Source: Balneola sp. (GTDB lineage: Bacteria; Bacteroidota; Rhodothermia; Balneolales; Balneolaceae). From it: a stretch of 64,000 bases of DNA. Below the pieces are notes generated by a model. That model was given only the letters and a program-made list of their open reading frames with translations, ran no database searches and had not been told where the DNA came from. This document shows, in pieces, positions 24,467 to 31,881 of the stretch. Position 1 is the first letter of the stretch; the number at the start of each line of letters is the position of its first letter. The position numbers were made by a program, and so were the translations under genes. The stretch lies in the NCBI GenBank assembly GCA_017643645.1, contig JAEPNB010000001.1, forward strand, positions 315,707-379,706, read 5' to 3'.

Positions 24467-25666
24467 CTATCCAAAAATAAAAATACCAACACCAACAACG
24501 TTTATAAGAATAAAAACGGTAACCGCAGTTTTTTTGATTTTCCCGCCGCCTTCCATTTCCATATCCATGCTTGCCCCATGTTCTTTTTTGTGTTGCTTAT
24601 ATAAATAGATCAGCCATCCTGTTACCATTGTAAAGGCAATGTTCATCCAAAAGGTATGGTCAATCTTGAATTGGGTGACTTCCTGAACCACTTTTGCTGA
24701 CTCAGGGATGATCCCAAAAAATGAAAAAGCACTGTTCAGAATTAATGCAGTAGCCACAATACTCACAAACATTATACCTGCGATATACAGAGCAACCTTC
24801 CATCCATAATATTTAGCGTTGATATGAACCAACGGTGGGACCATCAGATCGGAGTAAATGAAGCCCATAATTCCGGCGAACATAACTCCGTTCTCATTCA
24901 ATACTGTTGCCAAAGGAATATTTCCCATCGAGCCAATAAAAGTTGCCCCGGCAACGAAAGGTGCAATAACTGCATTTTCAAGGGTTACTAACCAACTCGG
25001 TATATTTGTAGCATCTGCTAAGAAAAGAGCGGACCAGAAATCTGCAGGAACCATTACCGCAACAAATCCTGCAATGGTAAAACCGATAAGAATGTCTTCC
25101 CACGCCATCTTCCAGTCGTTTACAAACTTCTGACCAACCAGATGCCATCCTTTCTTACTGGTAATACGCTCTTTCCAGTTAAAGTCTTCTTCTTCACCAT
25201 CATTCTTTTCTAACTTTTCTCGTGTTTGTTTTATCCACTTCTTGGGGTAAGTGAGCTTTATCAGAACACTACTGATCGCTATAAGAATCAGACCTCCAAT
25301 AATTTCTGCGGCAAGAAATTGCCATCCCAAAAAGATCATGATCAAAATTCCCAGTTCGATCACCAGATTGGTAGAGGCAAACATAAATGAAACCGCAGCT
25401 ACAAAGTGTGCTCCCTTTTTCACTAAAGACCGTGCTGCCGCTAATGCTGCAAAGGAACAAGATGATGAGGCTGAACCGAATAAAGTAGAAAGTGAAATAC
25501 TTTTGAAGTCAGCATCACCCATATATTTCGTCATTTTTCCTTTAGGCACAAATGCCTGAATCATTCCTGAAACAAAGTATCCCAAAATGAATGCCCAGCC
25601 GGACTTCCAAAAGAAACCCATCGCCGTTTTTGTTGACTCTCCATAAAGTTGTATGAATTCATTCAT
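24467..25666 (-). CDS. UPF0718/YraQ-type permease
   Basis: 399 residues, about eight to ten membrane segments. 'STLFGSASSSCSFAALAAARSLVKKG' and 'FVAAVSFMFASTNLVIELG' are the conserved core of this permease family, with a Ser/Cys-rich membrane motif repeated in the second half ('IAPFVAGATFIGSMGNIPLA'). The central cytoplasmic loop is charged (residues about 145-175). The family is often found beside arsenic, copper or mercury genes and is suspected of moving small thiolated or metal compounds; the substrate here is unknown. Last gene of the 17-kb minus-strand copper run, convergent with the histidine kinase. Confidence 0.82.
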   Translation of the reverse strand: MNEFIQLYGESTKTAMGFFWKSGWAFILGYFVSGMIQAFVPKGKMTKYMGDADFKSISLSTLFGSASSSCSFAALAAARSLVKKGAHFVAAVSFMFASTNLVIELGILIMIFLGWQFLAAEIIGGLILIAISSVLIKLTYPKKWIKQTREKLEKNDGEEEDFNWKERITSKKGWHLVGQKFVNDWKMAWEDILIGFTIAGFVAVMVPADFWSALFLADATNIPSWLVTLENAVIAPFVAGATFIGSMGNIPLATVLNENGVMFAGIMGFIYSDLMVPPLVHINAKYYGWKVALYIAGIMFVSIVATALILNSAFSFFGIIPESAKVVQEVTQFKIDHTFWMNIAFTMVTGWLIYLYKQHKKEHGASMDMEMEGGGKIKKTAVTVFILINVVGVGIFIFG

Positions 25667-25688
25667 TTTTTAATACTTCTTAGTTAGC

Positions 25689-27155
25689 TTATGTTATTTC
25701 ATAATTAGCCATCATACCGCTATCCTCATGTTCGAGGTTGTGACAATGAAATACATACATTCCTTTAGGTGCATCAAACTTCATTATCACTCGAACATGC
25801 TCTCCGGGCATTACTAAAACGGTGTCTTTCCAACCTGTTTCGTGAGGTAAAATCCCTCTACTTCCACTTCTATCTAGTACTTTAAATTGTATGGCATGTA
25901 TATGCATTGGGTGAGGAGTTGGTGTATCATTAATAAACTCCCAGATTTCTATTTGACCTTGCTTAACCTGTAAATCTACACGGTTCATTTCAAATTGCTT
26001 TCCATTGATCGTGTGCCCTTTCATCATCTGCATATTAAGATCAATTTGTCGTCTCAAGGCCGCATCTTTTTCTTCAGGAAAGGTCGAAACTGAAAGCTCT
26101 TTGGGTAATTCTGGAATGCTTCCAACACGTTCATCGATAATTTTAAACTCCATCAGTTTAAAGCTCGCTCCCTGCTCCGGGCTGCTCCCTCCCATCATAT
26201 TGCCCATACCATTCATCATGCCCCCTGAAGATGGAATGTCGAAAGGAAGGCTTACCAAAGAAGCTCTTTCTTGACTGAATTTAGAAAAATCAATCAATAT
26301 ATCTGCTCTTTCCCCGGGTGCAAGTAAAAGTTGATCAACTTCTAATGCTTTTGGAAGTAACCCGCCATCGCCACCTATTAAAGTAAACGGGAGTTGGTTT
26401 TGAAAAGCGATATTATAGATTCTGGCATTTGAGCCATTTAGTAACCGAACGCGATACCTTCCTTTTTTTACGTCTTTAAAAGCCGCCGGTGTACCATTGA
26501 TTAAAACTTTATCACCCAAAAATCCCGTCATCATTTGTTCGTGCATCGAAGGATCATATACTATCTCACCAGATGAAGTTGAACGTCTATCCTGAATAAG
26601 CAAAGGAATTTCAAATTCTCCGTTTGGCAGATCTAATGCTTTTTCCTCTTCGTCTTCTACAATAAAGAATCCAGCCAAGCCCTTGTAAACTTGATCACCT
26701 GTTATTCGATCAGGATGTGGGTGATACCAATAGGTACCCGCCCGTTGGTTGATTAAAAAGTCATACTCATAAGCTCCACCAGAAATAGCATCTTTTGGAT
26801 GCCCGTCCATATCCGGAGGGACGATCAATCCATGCCAATGAATGATACTATCTTGGCCTATTTGGTTTTCAAAAATTGCTTTAATTCTGTCACCATGTTG
26901 ACATTTTATCGTTGGTGATGGATAACTTTGATTAAACTGAAAGCCTGATATTTGATAATTTTCTCCAATACTATAATTCTCCGAAGAAGCAGCAAGAGTA
27001 AAATTTTGATTATTTATCAGCGGGGGTTGCTCCAAGGTGTTAATAAATTCATCATAACCATTCATCTGATTGGTTCGACAACTACTTATTAAAGAGCTTA
27101 AAGCTAGTGCACCTGATCCCATTGCAATGTTTCTTATAAATCTTCTTCTATTCAT
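25689..27155 (-). CDS. Multicopper oxidase, CueO/SufI-like, Tat-exported
   Basis: 488 residues. Twin-arginine signal at the N-terminus (MNRRRFIRNIAMGSGALALS, followed by a lipobox-like LISSC). Copper motifs: HWHG and WYHPHP in domain 1, and the C-terminal HPMHIHAIQF and HCHNLEHEDSGMM, giving the type 1, 2 and 3 copper ligands with Met as the likely axial residue. A Met/Gly-rich stretch (PSSGGMMNGMGNMMGGSSP) sits where CueO has its Met-rich insert, which is used to admit Cu(I). Periplasmic oxidation of Cu(I) to Cu(II) is the likely job. It is the second multicopper oxidase in the run. Confidence 0.92.
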   Translation of the reverse strand: MNRRRFIRNIAMGSGALALSSLISSCRTNQMNGYDEFINTLEQPPLINNQNFTLAASSENYSIGENYQISGFQFNQSYPSPTIKCQHGDRIKAIFENQIGQDSIIHWHGLIVPPDMDGHPKDAISGGAYEYDFLINQRAGTYWYHPHPDRITGDQVYKGLAGFFIVEDEEEKALDLPNGEFEIPLLIQDRRSTSSGEIVYDPSMHEQMMTGFLGDKVLINGTPAAFKDVKKGRYRVRLLNGSNARIYNIAFQNQLPFTLIGGDGGLLPKALEVDQLLLAPGERADILIDFSKFSQERASLVSLPFDIPSSGGMMNGMGNMMGGSSPEQGASFKLMEFKIIDERVGSIPELPKELSVSTFPEEKDAALRRQIDLNMQMMKGHTINGKQFEMNRVDLQVKQGQIEIWEFINDTPTPHPMHIHAIQFKVLDRSGSRGILPHETGWKDTVLVMPGEHVRVIMKFDAPKGMYVFHCHNLEHEDSGMMANYEIT

Positions 27156-27164
27156 AATTATTCT

Positions 27165-27551
27165 TTACAGGGTTTCAATGATTTTACTGAGAGTAGATTG
27201 GACTTGTTGAGCAATATTATTCAGCTCTTTATTCTCTACTGCCTGCATGGAAGCCAGAGGATTGACCGCAGAAACTTCAACCGTTCCATCTTCGTGCTCT
27301 TCTACGATAACATTGCAAGGAAGCATAGTTCCAATTTTATCCTCTTTTAAAAGGGCTTGATGTGCAAAGTTTGGATTACAAGATCCCAAAATTTTATACT
27401 TCTTGAAATCCACATCCAGCTTATTTTTAAGCGTTTCTTTCACGTCAATTTCTGTGAGTACCCCAAAACCTTCGTCCTTGAGCCTTTCAGTTACATGTTG
27501 AATAGCATCTTCAAAATTTTGATTTACTGTTTTAGATATATAATAGTCCAT
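27165..27551 (-). CDS. DUF302 family protein
   Basis: 128 residues without signal peptide. 'FEDAIQHVTERLKDEGFGVLTEIDVKETL' and 'YKILGSCNPNFAHQAL', 'GTMLPCNVIVEEHEDGTVEVSAVNP' are the characteristic blocks of DUF302, a compact alpha/beta fold often found in copper and other metal or redox clusters. Two cysteines (in GSCNP and LPCNV) are the conserved candidates for metal binding. Nine bases before the multicopper oxidase. Confidence 0.88.
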   Translation of the reverse strand: MDYYISKTVNQNFEDAIQHVTERLKDEGFGVLTEIDVKETLKNKLDVDFKKYKILGSCNPNFAHQALLKEDKIGTMLPCNVIVEEHEDGTVEVSAVNPLASMQAVENKELNNIAQQVQSTLSKIIETL

Positions 27552-27559
27552 GATTGTCC

Positions 27560-27778
27560 TTAATTTTCGAGTTCTTCTTTTTTCTGTTCGAATTCGGTTT
27601 TACTGATTTCTCCCCCGGCATACCGTTTCTTAAGTATTTCAAGAGGGCTTTCTTCGCTATTCAATTTTTGTTGTTGATTAGCTCTGAAAAATTGAAAAAA
27701 TCCGTAACCAATTACAAAGATCAAAAGCCACCAAAGAATCATCATCAATCCTCCTCCAAATCCATTTAAGCACTGCAT
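27560..27778 (-). CDS. Small membrane protein with SHOCT domain
   Basis: 72 residues: one membrane helix at about 10-30 (MMILWWLLIFVIGYGFFQFF) and a C-terminal SHOCT motif, 'PLEILKKRYAGGEISKTEFEQKKEEL'. SHOCT is a short oligomerisation-type helix pair found at protein ends. Role in the copper run unknown; a small scaffold in the inner membrane is plausible. Confidence 0.85.
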   Translation of the reverse strand: MQCLNGFGGGLMMILWWLLIFVIGYGFFQFFRANQQQKLNSEESPLEILKKRYAGGEISKTEFEQKKEELEN

Positions 27779-27798
27779 AGTTATGTCCTGTTAGAAAC

Positions 27799-27827
27799 AG
27801 TGCCTGATGCATTATTCACCAGGCACT
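27799..27827 (-). terminator. Hairpin between the Met-rich and SHOCT genes
   Basis: An 8-bp perfect stem (27799-27806 with 27820-27827, AGTGCCTG/CAGGCACT) with a 13-nt loop, 10 bp after the Met-rich gene stop on the minus strand. Only a short T-rich tail (GTTTCT) follows, so partial termination or RNA processing is more likely than a full stop. Confidence 0.55.
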
Positions 27828-27836
27828 ATTCTATGA

Positions 27837-28283
27837 TTAATGATTATCTCCTGACTTTGAGCCTTCGGGCATATCCATAGCGCCCTTCATCATTTGCATG
27901 CACATCATGTGCATTTTCATGGCACGCTCATTCATCATTCCCTTCATTTTTGCCTGATCCATTTCTTTGCCATCCATCATGGCCTGCATCATTTGCATAT
28001 GGGCCTGCATTTGTTCTTTCATTTCTGGGTTTTGCATCATCTTCTGATTATCTCCCATATTCATTTCGGAACCCATATTCATCATCTTATGCATCATTTG
28101 CTTTCGCATTTTTGGATCTTTCATCATCTGATCCATCATCATGGATCTCATGGTAGAATCTTTCATCATTTCCATCATTTGTTCTTTCTTGCCATCATGC
28201 ATGTTATCTTGTTGTGCATGAGCAAAGCCGATCAAAAGAACGGTGAACATTGATGTGAGTATGATATGTTTTAGTGTTTTCAT
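27837..28283 (-). CDS. Exported methionine-rich (Met/His) copper-binding protein
   Basis: 148 residues from ATG 28283, chosen because a strong AAAGGAGAAAC site precedes it and a signal peptide ending AHAQ follows; the frame is open 18 codons upstream. I count 43 methionines in all, mostly as MM pairs spaced every 3-8 residues (QMMEMMKD, MMMDQMMKDP, HKMMNMGSEMNM), with several His and one Cys (HMMCMQMM). The chain is otherwise Lys/Glu/Gln-rich and likely helical. Met clusters bind Cu(I) and Ag(I) in the periplasm (as in CusF, PcoC and CueO inserts), so a high-capacity periplasmic copper buffer is the natural reading. I do not recognise a named family. Confidence 0.82.
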   Translation of the reverse strand: MKTLKHIILTSMFTVLLIGFAHAQQDNMHDGKKEQMMEMMKDSTMRSMMMDQMMKDPKMRKQMMHKMMNMGSEMNMGDNQKMMQNPEMKEQMQAHMQMMQAMMDGKEMDQAKMKGMMNERAMKMHMMCMQMMKGAMDMPEGSKSGDNH

Positions 28284-28333
28284 AGTGTTTCTCCTTTTAT
28301 TTGTCTTCTTATGATTAAATTTTTTCATGGTTA

Positions 28334-28612
28334 TCAATTGTCCTGCTTAAGCCCAATGTTATAGACAGAGGCCATAAATGCACCGATCAACCAACCTAGG
28401 ATAAAGGTCTGCACAATTCCTAATAGTGCTTGCCAAACAGGTACGTTCATTCTTATGATTGAAGTGGTGTCAAGACCGTGAAGCAGACTATTGAAGAACC
28501 ATATGGTTCCTTCTCTGCCTACCGTTAGCATGAGCAGTATACATCCCAGATAGAGTATTGCTCCGGCTGACCCAACTGCCATTCCAAACCGTTTAATGCT
28601 TAATTTTTCCAT
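28334..28612 (-). CDS. DUF5676-type small membrane protein
   Basis: 92 residues with two membrane helices (about 13-32 and 60-82) and the short conserved stretch 'FFNSLLHGLDTTSIIRMNVPVWQALLG...WLIGAFMASVYN', which I associate with DUF5676, a family seen near copper ATPases. Function unknown. Between DUF2933 and the Met-rich gene, with a GGAG-type site upstream. Confidence 0.72.
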   Translation of the reverse strand: MEKLSIKRFGMAVGSAGAILYLGCILLMLTVGREGTIWFFNSLLHGLDTTSIIRMNVPVWQALLGIVQTFILGWLIGAFMASVYNIGLKQDN

Positions 28613-28630
28613 GTTTTCTCCTCTTTTTTA

Positions 28631-28813
28631 TTAGTTAGTGTCCTCATGATTATGTCCGTCATGTGAACGGAACATCATAAGATGTGTACCAAACATGATG
28701 AGGATGAATAGAAAGAATGTGATCGGACTCTCCAGCCCGAAACTTGGTGCCAAAAAAATGAGTAAGAGAGGTACAACACATCCAATAATCATCCAAAAAT
28801 AATGTCTTTTCAT
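28631..28813 (-). CDS. DUF2933-type small membrane protein with His tail
   Basis: 60 residues from ATG 28813, preferred over the GTG at 28822 because AAGGTGAT lies at proper distance. Two hydrophobic helices (about 3-22 and 28-46) with 'GTHLMMFRSHDGHNHED' at the end, a His/Met/Asp tail that could bind copper. The pattern of paired helices and an HLMM motif matches DUF2933. Role unknown. Confidence 0.7.
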   Translation of the reverse strand: MKRHYFWMIIGCVVPLLLIFLAPSFGLESPITFFLFILIMFGTHLMMFRSHDGHNHEDTN

Positions 28814-28830
28814 GGCTATCACCTTGTGTT

Positions 28831-29172
28831 TTATAAAAGCACTTCTGGGCCTTCTTTTCCATCGCGTATGCGCAATGCATATTCAATGGGGGATACAAAA
28901 ATAATTCCGTCCCCGGAAGAACCTGTTGAAGCGATCTCTTGTATGATTTCAATAATAGGTTGAACAGAGGCTTGCTGTGCAGCGATTTCTATTTTAATAA
29001 CCCTTGAATGCATAGCCGGGAAGTCTAAAGAGCCGTGTTCATGAGCAGGATCAGAGTATTGCCCGGCGCCTTCGCCTTTAAAGACAGTAATGCTAAAATG
29101 CCCGGCTGCTCTAAGAGCCGTATAAACATCTTCAAGTAGTATAGGTCGTATATAAGCTTTAATGAGTTTCAT
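28831..29172 (-). CDS. PII-like protein linked to metal efflux (copper block)
   Basis: 113 residues with the PII fold pattern: 'MKLIKAYIRPILLEDVYTALRAAGH' (strand-helix), the T-loop region KGEGAGQYSDP, 'VIKIEIAAQQASVQPIIEIIQEIAS' and the B-loop-like GDGIIFVSPIEYALRIR. It lacks the classical uridylylation Tyr context. A divergent PII group beside CusABC-type pumps has been described in the literature (PII-NG), and this fits it; a second copy is at 48726. Role probably regulatory on the pump or ATPase; ligand unknown. Confidence 0.8.
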   Translation of the reverse strand: MKLIKAYIRPILLEDVYTALRAAGHFSITVFKGEGAGQYSDPAHEHGSLDFPAMHSRVIKIEIAAQQASVQPIIEIIQEIASTGSSGDGIIFVSPIEYALRIRDGKEGPEVLL

Positions 29173-29224
29173 AAAACCTTTTCTTAATCGTTATTGTTAT
29201 TATAAAATTCTCTGTAACCGGTAT

Positions 29225-29986
29225 TTAGTACCACAACCTTACCCCGGCCACCACTCCAAATACACTTACATCCGCTCCTTCAAGCTTTGCCAGATCAGCT
29301 GTTTCACTTAATTTTCTATTCCATGAAATTCCCAAATAAGGAGCGAATTCTCGCTTAATCTCGTATCTCAACCTTAAACCAAGCTGGATATTATTGAGCC
29401 CTGATCCCACTCCGAAGTCTTCTACTTTTTGAACCGCTACACTTGTGGCCAATCTTGGTTGGATAATGAGCCGCTGAGTCATCAGCAAGTCTAACTCACC
29501 TTCAAAACTACCCGATAAATCTCCGTCTTCACTTACTGCGATACTTCCATCCACTTCAAATAAATAAGGAGCTAAACCTTGCAAACCCAAAACTGCAAAA
29601 GCTCTTGAGTTGCTAGTAATGCTGTTATAGGCAACATCGTATCTTAGACCTGCTTGAACATCGAAATAGGAAGTTACCGGGCGACTGTATAACCCTTGAA
29701 ATTCCATTTCTCCTTCTTTTTCTGAAGTAAGGGCTTCCCCTTCTGCTTTAAACCAGAATTTATTGTAATCCTTTCCATAATACCCCTGAACATCCCAAAC
29801 CAAGGGATTTGTGCCTTCTTTAGAATAGTATTCAAACCTGTCAGCTACAAAGAAGAAATAGGTTTTGTTATCGGGAAGAATCTTATTGCTAAATTCCGGA
29901 GCCTTTTGAGCTTTCACTGAGTTACCGGTTAAAATTAATATGGGTAATAAAATGAGTGCTATTTTTTGAAAATTTATCTTTAACAT
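29225..29986 (-). CDS. Copper resistance protein CopB-type outer-membrane barrel
   Basis: 253 residues from ATG 29986, where a signal peptide begins (KIALILLPILILTG, cleavage near VKAQ); an in-frame ATG at 30043 overlaps the oxidase stop and is an alternative. The mature part has repeated amphipathic strands: 'DRFEYYSKEGTNPLVWDVQGYYG', 'YNKFWFKAEGE', 'PVTSYFDVQAGLRYD', and ends 'GVVAGVRLWY'. These are the blocks of CopB/PcoB, which works with the CopA oxidase. The usual Met/His-rich N-terminus of Pseudomonas CopB is absent. Directly behind the copA oxidase gene. Confidence 0.88.
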   Translation of the reverse strand: MLKINFQKIALILLPILILTGNSVKAQKAPEFSNKILPDNKTYFFFVADRFEYYSKEGTNPLVWDVQGYYGKDYNKFWFKAEGEALTSEKEGEMEFQGLYSRPVTSYFDVQAGLRYDVAYNSITSNSRAFAVLGLQGLAPYLFEVDGSIAVSEDGDLSGSFEGELDLLMTQRLIIQPRLATSVAVQKVEDFGVGSGLNNIQLGLRLRYEIKREFAPYLGISWNRKLSETADLAKLEGADVSVFGVVAGVRLWY

Positions 29987-30042
29987 AATATTGTTACTGA
30001 AAATTTTTGGGGTTCGCTTAACAATGACATTTACTTGTTGCA

Positions 30043-31857
30043 TTAGTAGATCCCTCCATTTTTATCACTAACCTGTACAACTCGAAACATCCCCATTTCC
30101 ATGTGATATAGAATGTGGCAATGAAAAGCCCATCGCCCTTTATCTCTTGGTGTGACTAGTGCAGAGATTCGCTGTGCCGGTTGTATTAAAAGAGTGTGTT
30201 TTCGAGGATTATAGATCCCGTTTTCGTTCTCTAATTCCATCCACATTCCGTGTAAATGGATAGGATGTTCCATCATCGTATCGTTTACAAGAATCAAGCG
30301 TAGTCTTTCATCCTGAGTAAATTCAATAGGTCCTTTTACCTCATTGAATTCTTTACCATCAAAAGACCACATATAGCGTTCCATATTTCCTGTAAGATGT
30401 AATTCAACTTCTCTTTCCGGTTTTCTCTCATCAATATTTGGCTCAAGACTTTTCAAATCATTGTACACAAGAACTTTACGCCCGTCTTTTCCTAACCCTA
30501 TTCCCGGCTCATTTAAGCGATTGTATTGATTATCGGCAATCGCTGCTGCGCCAACTCCATGTCGATCAGGACCATGTTTTACAGGATCTGAATTCATACC
30601 TGACATACCCATCATATTATGGTCCATGTTTCCATTATCCATTCCTTCCATGGCGTTGTCTTTCTTTTCCATGTTATCCATCTTCATGCCGTCCATCTTC
30701 ATATCGCTCATATTCATCCCCATATCTTTCATAGTACGGGTTGGTCTTGGACGAAGAACAGGAACTGCCGCAGCCATTCCTTCATTAGGAGCTAACGTGC
30801 CACGCGCAAAACCGCTTCGATCAAGTGATTCAGCAAAAATTGTAAATGCTTTCTCTTCTTTTGGTTCAACAATTACATCATACGTTTCGGCGATACCAAT
30901 TCTGAACTCTTCAATAGAAACCGGCTCTATATTCTGTCCATCTGCCTGAACTACCGTCATTTTCAATCCGGGAATGCGAACATCAAAAGTAGATCCTGCA
31001 GAACCATTGATGAATCGTAAACGTATTCTTTCTCCTTTTTTAAAAAGAGCATTCCAATTCGATTCCGGACCACGACCATTCATTAAGTAGGTGTAGGTGG
31101 CTCCTGTAACATCTGCAAGATCGGTTGGACTCATACGCATTCGTGCAAATGATGTATAATTTTTAAATGCACTTACAAAACCATCTTCCGAAACATCTTT
31201 AAAGAACTCGCCAAACGTTCGCTTCTGATAATTATAGTAACCATCCATTTTTTTTATATTGTTCATTACATCATATGGACTCTCAAATGTCCAGTCAGAT
31301 AGTAACACAGGATACTCTCTGTCATACTCAACAGGATCATTATCTTTTGGTTCAATAATCATTGGTCCATAATGTCCCAACTGTTCCTGTAATTTTGAAT
31401 GGCTGTGATACCAGTATGTACCATTTTGAGTTACCGGAAAGCGGTATTCAAAAGTTTCTCCCGGTTTAATACCATCGAAACTTACTCCCGGAACTCCATC
31501 CATTTGAAACGGTAAAATAATTCCATGCCAGTGAATAGATGTATCTTCTTTAAGCTCATTTTTAACTCTAAGTAAAACATCTTCGCCTTCTTTTAAGCGG
31601 ATAAGCGGTCCGGGAACACTTCCATTTATTCCAATGGCAGTACTTGTTTTCCCGTCAATGTTGATAGGAATTTCACTTATGGTTAGATCTAAAATATTGT
31701 CAGCACCTTTGGGTTCCAACACATCTCTTTCCCCAAATCCTGCAAAAGCATATGCCGGCAAAATAGTTGACATTCCCACAACAGCCCCAATAGAAGCTGT
31801 GTAACGGAAAAATGCTCTTCTACTAATCTTCTTGGTATTCTTCTCTTCTTTTTTCAT
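30043..31857 (-). CDS. copA: Copper-resistance multicopper oxidase CopA/PcoA, Tat-exported
   Basis: 604 residues. Tat signal with R13-R14 (SRRAFFRYTASIGA). Copper motifs HWHG, YHSHSK, HPIHLHGMWM and HCHILYHMEMGM give types 1-3 copper sites. Residues about 385-425 are a Met/Asp/Asn-rich stretch (MNMSDMKMDGMKMDNME and more) as in PcoA, thought to bind several extra Cu ions. Periplasmic Cu(I) oxidation or sequestration, acting with the CopB barrel downstream. Not the same protein as the P-type ATPase also called CopA. About 25 bases behind the CPH-type ATPase. Confidence 0.94.
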   Translation of the reverse strand: MKKEEKNTKKISRRAFFRYTASIGAVVGMSTILPAYAFAGFGERDVLEPKGADNILDLTISEIPINIDGKTSTAIGINGSVPGPLIRLKEGEDVLLRVKNELKEDTSIHWHGIILPFQMDGVPGVSFDGIKPGETFEYRFPVTQNGTYWYHSHSKLQEQLGHYGPMIIEPKDNDPVEYDREYPVLLSDWTFESPYDVMNNIKKMDGYYNYQKRTFGEFFKDVSEDGFVSAFKNYTSFARMRMSPTDLADVTGATYTYLMNGRGPESNWNALFKKGERIRLRFINGSAGSTFDVRIPGLKMTVVQADGQNIEPVSIEEFRIGIAETYDVIVEPKEEKAFTIFAESLDRSGFARGTLAPNEGMAAAVPVLRPRPTRTMKDMGMNMSDMKMDGMKMDNMEKKDNAMEGMDNGNMDHNMMGMSGMNSDPVKHGPDRHGVGAAAIADNQYNRLNEPGIGLGKDGRKVLVYNDLKSLEPNIDERKPEREVELHLTGNMERYMWSFDGKEFNEVKGPIEFTQDERLRLILVNDTMMEHPIHLHGMWMELENENGIYNPRKHTLLIQPAQRISALVTPRDKGRWAFHCHILYHMEMGMFRVVQVSDKNGGIY

Positions 31858-31881
31858 AAGTCTTTTATTTGATTTATAGAT

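Noticed and set aside
27894-28253. Open reading frame opposite the Met-rich gene, very rich in His and Leu/Phe.
   Set aside because: It is the complement of ATG-rich (Met) codons, CAT codons read from the other strand; the minus-strand gene has a signal peptide and strong ribosome-binding site, this frame has neither.
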